From Lactobacillus sp. (GTDB taxonomy: Bacteria > Bacillota > Bacilli > Lactobacillales > Lactobacillaceae): a stretch of DNA of 64,000 bases. The position numbers and the translations under genes are program-made. The stretch covers positions 1 to 64,000 of the forward strand of contig JALCDX010000003.1 in NCBI GenBank assembly GCA_022641965.1, given 5' to 3'. The notes under the pieces are model-generated. The model saw only the letters and a program-made list of their open reading frames with translations. It was not told where the DNA came from and searched no databases. Every line of letters starts with the position of its first letter. Within the stretch, counting starts at the first letter, position 1. This document shows positions 7,366-16,303 of the stretch, one piece after another.

Positions 7366-9295
7366 ATTGCAGTGATTTAACTTGCACGTGGGCTTTGGTT
7401 GGAACTTGGTCCCAGCGCACATTGTAGCCAGCGCCGTGGGCACAGAAAATTGAATCTGGGCTGTTCTCTAGATCAGCGACTGGATCATAATCAGCAGTTT
7501 TGATGACTTCAGCTGCATCATGACAAGGCTGATAGCCAGCGGGGACTACGCTTATTTGACCCTGTCCATGCGTATATGTCCGCAAAACTTCCGGGTAAGT
7601 TTGCAACTGGCTGACAGGAGCAATACCAGTGATTATCTGCCAGCCGCCTTGACCAGTGTCCAAATTGAAGCTGGCCTGCATCTGCTCGAGATCATTAATT
7701 GCGCGGCCGACCTGTGCCTGCGGGATGATTAACTGATAATTTTCAACCGGTTCCAACAGCTGGCACTTGCCGGCTTGCTTGAGTTCCATCAAACCTTGTC
7801 GGACTGCCCGCCAAGCAGCTTGCCGAAAATCGCCGCCAACCGAGTGGACGTTGGACCCGCGGCCAGCGATCAAGGTCAATTTCACATCAGTTAACGGCGC
7901 GCCAATTAAAACGCCTTTATGATCTTTGGCTTTTAAGGCAGTCAGTACTTGCTCTTGCCATTTTTTTGGCAAAAGATCAGTCGATAAATTCGAGACAAAA
8001 CTCAAGCCCAATCCGCGCGGGGCGGGCTCAAGCCTTAAGTGGACTTCTGCATAGTGGCGCAGAGGTTCAAAATGGCCAATGCCTTCGCCGGCTTGGGTAA
8101 TTGTCTCTTGATATAGAACCTGGCCTGGGCCAAATTTGACTGGCAGGTTAAATTCCACCGCTAAGCGTTTTTGCAAGACTTCCTGCTGCACTTGACCCAT
8201 TAAGTTGACGCAGATTTGCTGCAGGTGCTGGTCGAAAGTGACGCCCAAAAGCGGATCCTCATCAGCCAGGGTTTTTAAAGCAGCTAGTGCCGCCTGAATT
8301 TTGGCCGGTTCAACCAGTACTTCGTAATACAAAGCAGGCTGCCAGCTGGGGTGAATCAGGTTGGCTTGTCTGCCTAAACCTTGGCCTGGGAAAGTTTTCG
8401 TCGGGCCAATAACCGCGCAAGTTTGCCCCGCAGCCACTGTTTGCACGGTTTGGAATTTTTCACCGCTGTAGCTGCGCAGCTCAGCGGTTTTTTCGCCATT
8501 AAGGCTTTGCCGAGCGGCTAGCTCACCGCCAGTAACTTTCAGCCAGGTCAATCGTTGGCCGCGCTCATCGCGGGAAATTTTAAAGACGCGGGCAGCAAAA
8601 TCCTGTTTGGCTGACATGGGCAGGGCCCATTTTTCTAAGCCTTGAAGCAAATCAGCAATGCCAGTTAAGTTTAAAGCTGACCCTTGGTAAACGGGAAAGA
8701 TTTTGCGCTGATGAATTAGATGTTGAATGGTGCCGTCGGCGAGCTGCTCAGTTTCCAAGAATTCGCTTAAAGCATCCTCGTCTTGGGCGGCAATATTCTC
8801 GATCAGGTCAGAGGTTAAGGAAGCAAATGGCAGACAGCCAGGCGAAAGCCGTTTTTGCAAAGCAGAGAGGACTTTAGCGGGTTGAGCGGTCTCGCGGTCG
8901 CACTGATTGATGAAAATAAAAGTCGGCACTTGGTAGCGCTTGAGCAAATTCCAAAAAGCCAGCGTCGTTGCCTGAATGCCAGCTGTTGCCGACACAACAA
9001 GAACTGCATAATCCAGGACTGCCACCGCTTGTTCAGTCTGCTGGCCAAAGTCCAGGTGTCCTGGCGTGTCGAGCAGGGTAATCGCTAAGTTGCCGCTGTT
9101 AAGCAGGGCTTGGTGAGAGAAAATAGTAATCTTGCGCTGCTTTTCTAGTTTGCTGGTATCCAGCTGAGTGCTGCCTTGCTCGACGCGGCCTAATTTGCGG
9201 ACCGCGCCAGTTTGATACAAGAGGGCTTCGGCCAAGGTGGTTTTGCCTGCATCCACGTGGGCGACAATGCCTAGAACGATGTGTTTTTGATTCAT
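7364..9295 (-). CDS. Tet(M)/Tet(O)-like ribosomal-protection GTPase
   Basis: A 643-residue EF-G-like translational GTPase of the length of Tet(M). GTPase motifs are GIVAHVDAGKTT near residue 9, DTPGHLDF and NQCDRE. Domains II to V follow as in ribosomal-protection proteins. The family removes tetracycline from the ribosomal A site; chromosomal homologues in lactobacilli often lack proven resistance. The start follows GGAGCAAG. It is monocistronic, with no transposon genes next to it and base usage like its neighbours, so recent transfer is not evident. Confidence 0.8.
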   Translation of the reverse strand: MNQKHIVLGIVAHVDAGKTTLAEALLYQTGAVRKLGRVEQGSTQLDTSKLEKQRKITIFSHQALLNSGNLAITLLDTPGHLDFGQQTEQAVAVLDYAVLVVSATAGIQATTLAFWNLLKRYQVPTFIFINQCDRETAQPAKVLSALQKRLSPGCLPFASLTSDLIENIAAQDEDALSEFLETEQLADGTIQHLIHQRKIFPVYQGSALNLTGIADLLQGLEKWALPMSAKQDFAARVFKISRDERGQRLTWLKVTGGELAARQSLNGEKTAELRSYSGEKFQTVQTVAAGQTCAVIGPTKTFPGQGLGRQANLIHPSWQPALYYEVLVEPAKIQAALAALKTLADEDPLLGVTFDQHLQQICVNLMGQVQQEVLQKRLAVEFNLPVKFGPGQVLYQETITQAGEGIGHFEPLRHYAEVHLRLEPAPRGLGLSFVSNLSTDLLPKKWQEQVLTALKAKDHKGVLIGAPLTDVKLTLIAGRGSNVHSVGGDFRQAAWRAVRQGLMELKQAGKCQLLEPVENYQLIIPQAQVGRAINDLEQMQASFNLDTGQGGWQIITGIAPVSQLQTYPEVLRTYTHGQGQISVVPAGYQPCHDAAEVIKTADYDPVADLENSPDSIFCAHGAGYNVRWDQVPTKAHVQVKSLQ

Positions 9296-9451
9296 CTTGC
9301 TCCTTCTTTCTGAACAAATTTTAGCAGATGAGCAGAGTTAAATGAGCTGATAAAGTCCCAAAATTTAGACAAAATTGAAAAGCTGTGCAATTAAATTTGT
9401 TGCTGTTTGGTTTGCAAAGCAAGTACAATAAACGGAAAGGAGAGTAACATT

Positions 9452-9928
9452 ATGTACAACGTTTTCAAATTTGTTAACTGGCTGCGCGTTCGGAATCATG
9501 CCGATATGCGGGAAGACCCCAACATCGAAGAACTCACTCAAATGAAAGCTATGAAGCTTTTATATTATATTCAAGCAGCTAGTTTAGCAGTAAACGGTGA
9601 GCGCTTATTTCCTGATGATATTGTTGCTTGGAAATATGGGCCAGTTATTCCGGCTGTACACGATAAGTATAAAGGTCAGCGCGGAATTGTTGGTGAAATT
9701 ACTGAAAAAGATTTGCAAGATTACCGTGACTTGGAAAAAGATGCTAAAACAGCTGACTTATTAAACAGTGTTTATGAAATTTATGGTTACAGCTCTGCTT
9801 ATGATTTGATGAAACAAACTCATAAGGAAGCTCCATGGCAAAATACTCCGCAAAGCAGCGTAATTAGCGATCAAGCAATTAAAAACTTTTATAGCAAGGT
9901 ATTTGTAATCGATGAACATCAAAAGTAG
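9452..9928 (+). CDS. Panacea-domain (SocA-like, DUF4065) antitoxin
   Basis: A 158-residue protein with the Panacea/GepA-like signature: LTQMKAMKLLYYIQAASLAV, then FPDDIVAWKYGPVIPAVHDKY. ATG 9452 follows GGAAAGGAGAG. The Panacea domain is known as a chaperone-like antitoxin module paired with unrelated toxins. The next gene overlaps by 17 bases, the layout of such pairs. A TACAAT -10 is visible at 9424. This gene is intact while its downstream partner is frameshifted. Confidence 0.78.
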   Translation: MYNVFKFVNWLRVRNHADMREDPNIEELTQMKAMKLLYYIQAASLAVNGERLFPDDIVAWKYGPVIPAVHDKYKGQRGIVGEITEKDLQDYRDLEKDAKTADLLNSVYEIYGYSSAYDLMKQTHKEAPWQNTPQSSVISDQAIKNFYSKVFVIDEHQK

Positions 9929-10348
9929 AAATTTTGGTGGCGCTTCTTTTCCCAAACAACAAACTATCGAAAAGCATGAAAGTCGGAAGTTCGTTTTTAA
10001 CTTCTCTTTTTTGACTGAAGATAAAAAAACAATCTTGATCGTCACAGCAAAACTGTCAATCAGCGAGTCAGGTTAAAATTGATTGATCGCTTAAGAGAAC
10101 TATCACAAGATGATTTGGTGACGGTTTTAGGCTATGACAAGAAGCAAGGTTTAGAAAAAATTCCAGTTAAGGCTGTTAAACTGAGAGTCAACCCTGAATT
10201 TAGAACTAGTGGTCGCTTCGATAATTGCGAAGAAGGTTACTGGGTTTTTCGTTTAGGAAAATTAGGCCGGGTAATTGGCAAAAAGAATGAAAATATTTTT
10301 TATTTGATGAGCATCGATGCTAGTTTTGACCAATACCAGCACAATTAA
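9912..10348 (+). pseudogene. Panacea-linked putative toxin, frameshifted
   Basis: ATG 9912 lies inside the end of the antitoxin gene. The first frame reads MNIKSRNFGGASFPKQQTIE and continues to FSFLTEDKK, then runs out. The neighbouring frame carries LDRHSKTVNQRVRLKLIDRL through to the end at 10348. Adding one A to the A7 run at 10023-10029 gives a single 145-residue protein (EDKKNNLDRHSK), so one base was lost. No known family is recognised; role as toxin is inferred from operon position only. Confidence 0.65.
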
Positions 10349-10372
10349 CTATTAAATAAAATATTGCAGGCG

Positions 10373-10531
10373 ATGAATTTGAATAAGAAAACACAAACAG
10401 AAACTGAATACTTGTTGGCGACTGAAGCAAACCGTCGTGAGCTTAAGCAGAGTATTAGTTCAACAAAAATAGCAAAAAAATTTAATCCAACTGAGTGGGA
10501 CAAATTTGTACAACAAAATAGCGCTCATTAG
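10373..10531 (+). CDS. Short Phd/YefM-like antitoxin tail protein
   Basis: A 52-residue frame starting MNLNKKTQTETEYLLATEAN. TEYLLATEANRRELKQSI matches the C-terminal half of Phd/YefM antitoxins (usually S-ETxYLLxSPANxxRL). The DNA-binding N-terminal half is absent, so it may be a truncated or solitary antitoxin. It follows the broken Panacea partner by 24 bases and may share its transcript. Confidence 0.45.
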   Translation: MNLNKKTQTETEYLLATEANRRELKQSISSTKIAKKFNPTEWDKFVQQNSAH

Positions 10532-10556
10532 CTGCAAGCTAAGAGCGCTGCTTTGT
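10520..10556 (+). terminator. Terminator of the Panacea operon
   Basis: AGCGCT, TTAGCT, loop, AGCTAA, AGCGCT form a mismatched stem over the end of the Phd-like gene, followed by a T-rich stretch. Confidence 0.5.
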
Positions 10557-10616
10557 TTCTTGAATGACTTCTAATGCACTAGCTTGTTCAAAAGCCACTA
10601 AATTTAACCGTATACA

Positions 10617-10653
10617 AAAAGACAAGCAGCCTGAAAACTGCTTGTCTTTTAAT
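10617..10653. terminator. Bidirectional terminator
   Basis: AAAAGACAAGCAG pairs with CTGCTTGTCTTTT. It lies between the Panacea operon and the end of the convergent surface-protein gene. Confidence 0.85.
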
Positions 10654-10663
10654 TTGCTTGTGA

Positions 10664-12001
10664 TTAGTTAATCGTCAAAGCGTTGCCAGCGTATTCACGA
10701 GCAATTTGACTAGCTGAAACCCAAGCAATTGGGCCTAAGTCGTAACCGTTGGGAACGCCTTCACGCATGCCGCCACCGCCGCGGTAGAAGTATTTGTATT
10801 GGTAGAGTGGGTCGTGAACCAAGAAGGTATTGTTCTTAGCGTTGTAGCCGAAGATAACCTTGCAGTGGTTGCGAGCGCCGCCGGCTTGATAAGAGGACCA
10901 GCCATAGTACAGTACCGGAGTGCCGCCCTTAACTAAATCAGCAATTGTGCTCAGGGATGCTCCGGAAATATCAACGATCTTTGGATCACCTAAAGCGTGA
11001 GCATATTGAGCTAAGCGGTATGACAAAATTACGTGGGTAAAGCCTTTGCCAGTGTAAGGGTCGCCGTCTTGGCCGCCGTTAGCCTTGTTGCGTGGCAAGT
11101 GGTTTTGCATGTAGGTCAATTTGGCCTTTTCAGTGCTGCCTGGCACGTTCTTCCAGTTGCCGTCATACTTCATCAGCATTGACAAAGCAGAAGAAGCACA
11201 GCCCCAAGGAGCAAAGATTGGGTTGTATTGGCTAGTGTAGTATTCGCGCGAATTTGCGCTGCTCTTTAAGACGCGGTAAGAACCGTTGGCATTGCCAGTG
11301 ACAATGTAGGCTGAGTTAACCCATTGGTTTCCGCCCAAGTTGTAGTAGGTAGTACCATTGATGGTCTTAGAACCAACAATCTTCCAAGCAGTCCCGTTCT
11401 TTAAGTAGCGGCCAGCAGATTGAACGTTGTTGCCGTTTACTTTGTATAAAAGAATACCGTAACTTGGATGGTAGCCAACTACGCCGATGGTGCCATTAGC
11501 AGCTGAGGTAAGATCAGTTGCTTGGCTATTGTTGGTATTATTGCTGCTTTGAGCTGCATAGCCAGCAACTTTTTGCTTAGAACCAGCATCAACTAGATAT
11601 TGAGCGTAAATCCATTGATTGCCGCCCAAGTTATAAACACGCTGCTGACTCTTGGACAAATCAGTATAGCCAAAAGTCTTCCATTGCGTGCCGCTAGTCA
11701 GCCGCCGGCCAGTCCAGGTAACAGATTGATCAGCATTTAGCTGCCAAAGGTTAACGCCGTAACCCTTGGCGTAATTAATCTGCGTCGTTGATTGCTGCTG
11801 AACAGCTGGCGTGTTAGTAGCCACTTGGTCGGTAGCAGTAGTAGCTGCAGATTGGCTATCATCTGTTTGACTAGTGGTTTGGACATTGGTTGTTTGCGGA
11901 GCAGTTTGCGTGGTGGTGTCAGCGTGAACAGGTTGACCAGTAGCGGTCAACAAAGCTGCACCGAACAGCAAAGAACCCAGCAAAGCTGAGGTTTTCTTCA
12001 T
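10664..12001 (-). CDS. Secreted C39-like peptidase-domain protein with SLAP-like modules
   Basis: A 445-residue exported protein. The start at 12001 (MKKTSALLGSLLFGAALLTA) gives a clean signal peptide cut near VHAD; an upstream ATG would add ten residues before it. A Thr/Gln-rich linker follows. Next come two repeats with a VNLWQ or ILLYK strand and a conserved YNLGGNQW motif, related to SLAP wall-binding modules. The C-terminal domain has APWGCASSALSMLMK (Cys), NHCKVIFGYN (His) and FLVHDPLYQ (Asp), the C39-like papain-fold pattern. It is probably a wall-bound peptidase or amidase. Confidence 0.75.
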   Translation of the reverse strand: MKKTSALLGSLLFGAALLTATGQPVHADTTTQTAPQTTNVQTTSQTDDSQSAATTATDQVATNTPAVQQQSTTQINYAKGYGVNLWQLNADQSVTWTGRRLTSGTQWKTFGYTDLSKSQQRVYNLGGNQWIYAQYLVDAGSKQKVAGYAAQSSNNTNNSQATDLTSAANGTIGVVGYHPSYGILLYKVNGNNVQSAGRYLKNGTAWKIVGSKTINGTTYYNLGGNQWVNSAYIVTGNANGSYRVLKSSANSREYYTSQYNPIFAPWGCASSALSMLMKYDGNWKNVPGSTEKAKLTYMQNHLPRNKANGGQDGDPYTGKGFTHVILSYRLAQYAHALGDPKIVDISGASLSTIADLVKGGTPVLYYGWSSYQAGGARNHCKVIFGYNAKNNTFLVHDPLYQYKYFYRGGGGMREGVPNGYDLGPIAWVSASQIAREYAGNALTIN

Positions 12002-12127
12002 TGTATGCAATTCTTCCTTTCCATTCCTCACAATGACAAGTTCATTTTAACACCGCTGCATATATGAATGTAGGGGTGATTTTAGGGGGGTAGATAGGCG
12101 AGGTTGGGTGATTATGTTCAACCTTTG

Positions 12128-12217
12128 TGTTATAGTTACAGTGTAAAGGTTTAAAGATATTAAGACATGAGATTACACAAAAAGCACTATCTGTTACAGA
12201 GATAGCGCTTTTCTTTT
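12128..12217 (+). ncRNA. Antisense antitoxin RNA (RNA II-like), locus A
   Basis: Extended -10 TGTTATAGT (12128-12136) gives a start near 12143. The RNA ends at the hairpin 12179-12217, shared with the convergent toxin mRNA. Its 5' part TTTAAAGATATTAAGACATG (from 12150) repeats the toxin start region (12339-12362) almost exactly. Being transcribed opposite to the toxin, it can pair with the toxin start codon. This is the RNA I/RNA II plan of the Fst family. Confidence 0.75.
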
Positions 12218-12257
12218 ACACCTGTTAAAACAGGCGTGTGTACTCAGTGGCACTGGC

Positions 12258-12356
12258 TTATTTACCGTGGCCATGATTACTGAGTAAGTAATCAGTTAGT
12301 CGTAGAACTAAACCGACGATGATCGGAGCCACGATAGATTTAAAGATATTTGACAT
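12258..12356 (-). CDS. Fst/Lpt-family type I toxin peptide, locus A
   Basis: A 32-residue peptide, MSNIFKSIVAPIIVGLVLRL followed by a short polar tail ending in HGK. The hydrophobic helix with IVAPIIVG is the Fst/Ldr signature; such peptides insert in the membrane. The 5' leader forms CCTCC/GGAGG, hiding the ribosome site. An extended -10 TGATATAAT (TATAAT at 12404-12409, minus strand) drives it. The start context is copied in the facing antisense RNA. Confidence 0.85.
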   Translation of the reverse strand: MSNIFKSIVAPIIVGLVLRLTDYLLSNHGHGK

Positions 12357-12519
12357 GAGATTCACCTCCTTTCAAGGGAGGCTTATGCCAGTTGCCAGCG
12401 CTAATTATATCAAAGTTAGCGTCTCAATTGTCTTCTTCTTTTAGATGAATAATGGCATGTAATACAACTACTAAACAGTTTCTTAGTTGAGAAGCAGAGT
12501 CACTTTGCTTAATTAATAT

Positions 12520-12626
12520 TTGGCTTTTTATGTTTGTTCACTTATAATAAAAGTGCAACAAATTTAAAAGTGTCATACACATTGAATACGCAAAAAGCAC
12601 TACATAGAGATAGTGCTTTTATTTTG
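12520..12626 (+). ncRNA. Orphan RNA II-like small RNA
   Basis: TTGGCT (12520-12525), 17 bases, TATAAT (12543-12548) forms a good promoter. A short RNA from about 12555 ends at the hairpin AAAAGCACTACA, loop, TAGTGCTTTT (12592-12626), nearly the same as the locus A and E terminators. No Fst-like toxin lies opposite. It may be an orphan antitoxin RNA, or its hairpin may only terminate the convergent AbrB-like gene. Confidence 0.55.
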
Positions 12627-12678
12627 CATACATTTCAATTTTTTGTGCATGCTCATCACTTTAATTTGATCGCTCAGA

Positions 12679-12888
12679 CTATAGTATGAAGCCAGTAGTA
12701 TCATTATCAAACTTGCCGTATTTTTTGACAGCATCTTTGCTATCAAAAGGATTAGTTCTGGCTGGTAAAAAGGTAATTGCGCCGTCTCTGCCTAGAAAAG
12801 CCTCATATTCAGCACTAGTTGTTTTAAATGCTTTCGGCACAGTAAAAACTTTTGAGTTTCCGACTTTTCTGATTTTAACTCTGACCAT
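12679..12888 (-). CDS. Lone AbrB/MazE-like antitoxin
   Basis: A 69-residue protein, MVRVKIRKVGNSKVFTVPKA, with the classic AbrB/MazE swapped-hairpin motif and an acidic tail. The start follows AAGGAGG. No toxin gene is found upstream or downstream on the same strand, so it is a solitary antitoxin-like regulator or the relic of a lost pair. Confidence 0.65.
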   Translation of the reverse strand: MVRVKIRKVGNSKVFTVPKAFKTTSAEYEAFLGRDGAITFLPARTNPFDSKDAVKKYGKFDNDTTGFIL

Positions 12889-12984
12889 AAAGTACCTCCT
12901 TAAGAAATAAACTTAGCATATATCGATGACAAACTTCTTGGCAAACAAAAGGCACTATCCTGCAATGGATAATGCCAAATTTTT

Positions 12985-15261
12985 CTATTCAAAATAAATG
13001 AATTTCTTGTAAATCCAATCGATGATAAGCGCCGCGATTAATGCAATCACTGCTGTCAGCAGCAACGCACTCAGGCTGATTTTAGTCATCGCAATTCCGA
13101 ACAGCGCCAGCCCGCAAGTGACAACCACGTCAGCGATCTGCGTGCCAGCTACCCATTTAGATGGGTAATCTTGCCAGAAGAATTTTCTGGTCCGGGTGAT
13201 TAGCAAAATCAGCATGCCAGAAATCACCATGAAGCAGTAAATCATGGTTTTAATCAGCGCTGGCCGCCAGCCATTCAAGGTTAATCCCCAAACTAAACCG
13301 AAACCGGCAATAATCCAACCCGCGGCTAAGCTAAAAGCAAATCGCGACAATTTTGCCATGTCCCAATTTTCAGGCTGATGGCTAATTTGTGTCCGGTCGG
13401 TCCCAATCATCATCGTCACCAAATTGTTCATGATGGTATAAATGACCATCGCATTTAAGACCATCGGCAGGTAGCCAAAGACCAGGTAGCCTAAAGTCAG
13501 CAGGGTAGTCAGTTCAGCCGTCCGCGTCAGTTTGGTCAGCGACCAAGTCGTCATCCGTTCGTAAACGCGGTGGCCTGCATCCAAAATTTTCAAAATTGGT
13601 GTCAAGCCTTCATCCAGCAGCACCATCTTGCTTGATCTTTTCGCAACGTCGGCGGCACTGGCAACAGCAATGCCGACTTCAGCTTGTTTCAAGGCGGCCG
13701 CGTCATTAATCCCATCGCCGGTCATGCCCACAATATAGCCGTGCTTTTGGAAAAACTTCACGATTTCCAGCTTATCCTCTGGCAGCACATCAGCAATGCC
13801 AGCGATTTTATGCAAGTCTGGGTCGCTATTTTCATCGAAATCATTGATCGAAACAACTTGTCCCTGCAAGGCAACTTGCTTAGCCACTGCCGCAGCGTTG
13901 CGCTGATTGTCGCCAGTCAGCATGACCGGTTTGATCCCGCGAGCTTGCAGTTCTGCCAGGGCAGCTTTGCTGTCAGGGCGGACTTGATCTTGCAGAATAA
14001 AGACGCCAGCCAGCTGGTCATCAATCAAAACCGCTACTGAGCGGCCAGCTTGAAAGTCGATTGATTGCACTTGCTGGACAGCCGTCTGGTCGATTAAGCT
14101 TAAGCGTTTAAATGAGCCCAGCTTAACGTCGCGGCCATTGACTTGGGCTTCGGAATAGCCGCGGTCAGGAGTGAAAGGCTGATAGTCAGTTGGAGTTAAT
14201 TGACTAAGCTCTTGGTCAGCCAAATACGCCAAAATTGCGCTGTCGATGATGCTTTGTCCGCGGGTATCAGCTGCCGCTGCTGCTAGCTGCAAGACCTGCT
14301 GATCAGTTAGATTCTTATCCTGATTAAACACGTGCCACTCGGCGACCGCGGTTTTGTTTTCGGTGATCGTGCCGGTTTTATCCAGCAGGAGCAGGTTCAG
14401 ATTGGCTGCGTCTTGAATTCCCGTTAAATCAGAAGTCAGCACGCCTTCTTTGCTTAAGCGCGTTGCTTCAAAGGAGTTAGAAAGGGCAAAAGTCGATGGC
14501 ATCGCGACGGGGATGGCAGCAATGAACATCATGCCTAAAAACGGCAGCATGCCAAGCACATTTTCATGGCGAATAATTGCTGCGATTAGCAGAATCAGCG
14601 TTAGGGCTGAATCAAGCAGGCAGAGGTAAAAAATGATGCGAGTCAGCAGCTGCTGCAAATGTCCTGGCGCCGCTGATTTGTTAATCAAGTTGATCGTTTT
14701 GCCTGATCTGGATTTAGCACCAGTGGCGGTGACAACGGCCAAACTATTGCCTTTGACGACCGTTGTCCCAGCAAAAGCTGTCTCGCCGGCTTGGTGCTGA
14801 GCAGGTTTAGATTCGCCGGTAATGCTGGATTCGTCAATGGTTAAGCTGCCAGTTTTCACTTCTACGTCAGCTGGCAAAACTGCCCCAGCTTTTAAGTTGA
14901 TCAAATCGCCAGGCACCAAGTATTTCGAGTCCATGTTGGACCACTGGCCGCTACGCTCGACGGCTACGGTCGGAGTCAATTGGTGAGAAATGCTGCTGAG
15001 CACTTTGCGCGACCGTTTTTTCTGGACAGCACTGTTGAGGGCGGCAAAAAGCAGCATGGCCAAGACAAAGCTGGCTTGAATGCCTTTGCCAAGCAAGATT
15101 TCCAGCAAAATCGCACCTTCCAAGATCCAGGCTGACAAATTCCACATGCCAGCCATAAACGCTTTGAAAAAGCTGAATTTCGGCTCAGGCACCGCGTTCA
15201 ACCCAACTTGCTGCAGCCGCTTTGCTGCTTCTTCCTTGGTTAATCCATGTAATTCTGTCAT
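12985..15261 (-). CDS. P-type H+-transporting ATPase (P3A-like)
   Basis: A 758-residue membrane cation ATPase. The start MTELHGLTKEEAAKRLQ at 15261 follows AAAGGAG; a longer frame adds 37 residues lacking support. Motifs in order are SITGES in the actuator domain, LLLLDKTGTITENK at the phosphorylation site, MLTGDN, and MTGDGINDAAALKQA. Membrane helices flank these, with none of the metal-binding N-domains of copper pumps. Length and order fit plasma-membrane type proton pumps, found in lactobacilli for pH or potential balance. Divergently transcribed from the LysR gene, which may control it. Confidence 0.8.
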   Translation of the reverse strand: MTELHGLTKEEAAKRLQQVGLNAVPEPKFSFFKAFMAGMWNLSAWILEGAILLEILLGKGIQASFVLAMLLFAALNSAVQKKRSRKVLSSISHQLTPTVAVERSGQWSNMDSKYLVPGDLINLKAGAVLPADVEVKTGSLTIDESSITGESKPAQHQAGETAFAGTTVVKGNSLAVVTATGAKSRSGKTINLINKSAAPGHLQQLLTRIIFYLCLLDSALTLILLIAAIIRHENVLGMLPFLGMMFIAAIPVAMPSTFALSNSFEATRLSKEGVLTSDLTGIQDAANLNLLLLDKTGTITENKTAVAEWHVFNQDKNLTDQQVLQLAAAAADTRGQSIIDSAILAYLADQELSQLTPTDYQPFTPDRGYSEAQVNGRDVKLGSFKRLSLIDQTAVQQVQSIDFQAGRSVAVLIDDQLAGVFILQDQVRPDSKAALAELQARGIKPVMLTGDNQRNAAAVAKQVALQGQVVSINDFDENSDPDLHKIAGIADVLPEDKLEIVKFFQKHGYIVGMTGDGINDAAALKQAEVGIAVASAADVAKRSSKMVLLDEGLTPILKILDAGHRVYERMTTWSLTKLTRTAELTTLLTLGYLVFGYLPMVLNAMVIYTIMNNLVTMMIGTDRTQISHQPENWDMAKLSRFAFSLAAGWIIAGFGLVWGLTLNGWRPALIKTMIYCFMVISGMLILLITRTRKFFWQDYPSKWVAGTQIADVVVTCGLALFGIAMTKISLSALLLTAVIALIAALIIDWIYKKFIYFE

Positions 15262-15361
15262 TTTTTCTTGCTCCTTTGCTGCCAATAATCTAGCATAAAA
15301 GGGAATATAAAGATAATATCTAAATTTGATCAGTAATATAAAAAATATATATAATGCAACT

Positions 15362-16210
15362 ATGAATCTCAAACAACTTAGCTATTTCGCAGTCCTGGCC
15401 GAAGAAAAACAGGTAACCGCGGCTGCTAAACGGCTCTATATCAGTCAACCAGTTTTATCATATGAATTAAAACAGCTTCAGGTTGAGCTGGGCGTTACCT
15501 TGTTCACCCGCACCAGTCACGGGATTGAATTGACCAATGCGGGGCAAATGCTCAGCAATTATGCTCAGCAAATTCTGCATCTAACTGAAGCAGCCCAAAA
15601 CAACGTGATCAAGGCCGGCCGCGGCGAGTTGGGCACGCTGAGTTTAGGCACCGTGTCTTCTTCCAGCGGTTTTTTGCAGGGCAGAACGATGACAGCGCTG
15701 CACAAACTATATCCACAAGTTAAATTAGACGTGTTTGAAGGCAATACCTACCACTTGCTGGAGCTGCTCCGCAACCGAACTTTGGACTTGGCGATTTTGC
15801 GCACGCCGTTCAATCATCAGGGCTTGAATGTGCAAACTCTTCTGACTGAACCAATGATGGCGGTCAGTCTGAATAAAATTGCCACTGGGTCGGCAATTGG
15901 TCTGCCGCAGCTGGCCCGTCAGCCCTTGATTATTTACCGCCGGTTTGAACAGCTGCTGGGCCACTCTTTTGCAGAAGCTGGGCTTGAGCCGTATTTTGCC
16001 ATTATTTGCGACGATGCGCGCTCGACCTTGATTTGGGCCAGCAACGGCATGGGGACCGCAATTTTGCCGTCATCAGTCGCTTTGACTGCTAAGCTGCACA
16101 AATATGAAATAGCTGTCCAGCGCTGGCAAACAAGCTTGCAGCTGGCCTGGCGCAAGGATGAAACGCTGAGTCCGTTGGGGCAAAAAGTTATTAGCTCTTT
16201 GCGGCAATAG
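15362..16210 (+). CDS. LysR-family transcriptional regulator
   Basis: A 282-residue regulator. MNLKQLSYFAVLAEEKQVTA starts the N-terminal winged helix-turn-helix (AAKRLYISQPVLSYELKQLQ). A substrate-binding domain follows with LGTVSSSSG and AILRTPF. ATG 15362 is preferred over one 12 codons upstream because the LysR alignment starts here. It faces away from the ATPase gene and precedes azlCD. It may regulate either; the effector is unknown. Confidence 0.88.
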   Translation: MNLKQLSYFAVLAEEKQVTAAAKRLYISQPVLSYELKQLQVELGVTLFTRTSHGIELTNAGQMLSNYAQQILHLTEAAQNNVIKAGRGELGTLSLGTVSSSSGFLQGRTMTALHKLYPQVKLDVFEGNTYHLLELLRNRTLDLAILRTPFNHQGLNVQTLLTEPMMAVSLNKIATGSAIGLPQLARQPLIIYRRFEQLLGHSFAEAGLEPYFAIICDDARSTLIWASNGMGTAILPSSVALTAKLHKYEIAVQRWQTSLQLAWRKDETLSPLGQKVISSLRQ

Positions 16211-16303
16211 GAACGGTAGCGCTCACAATTTGCTAATCGAAAAATAAGCGCCTAAGTGCTATATTAATATTCAATTAAAAAATTGGAGAAAAAAGCTGGA
16301 GTA

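Noticed and set aside
12074..12109. G-quadruplex-like G runs upstream of the C39/SLAP gene
   Set aside because: GGGG, GGGGGG and GGG are separated by long loops; a four-tract motif is only reached by splitting one run. Too weak to report.
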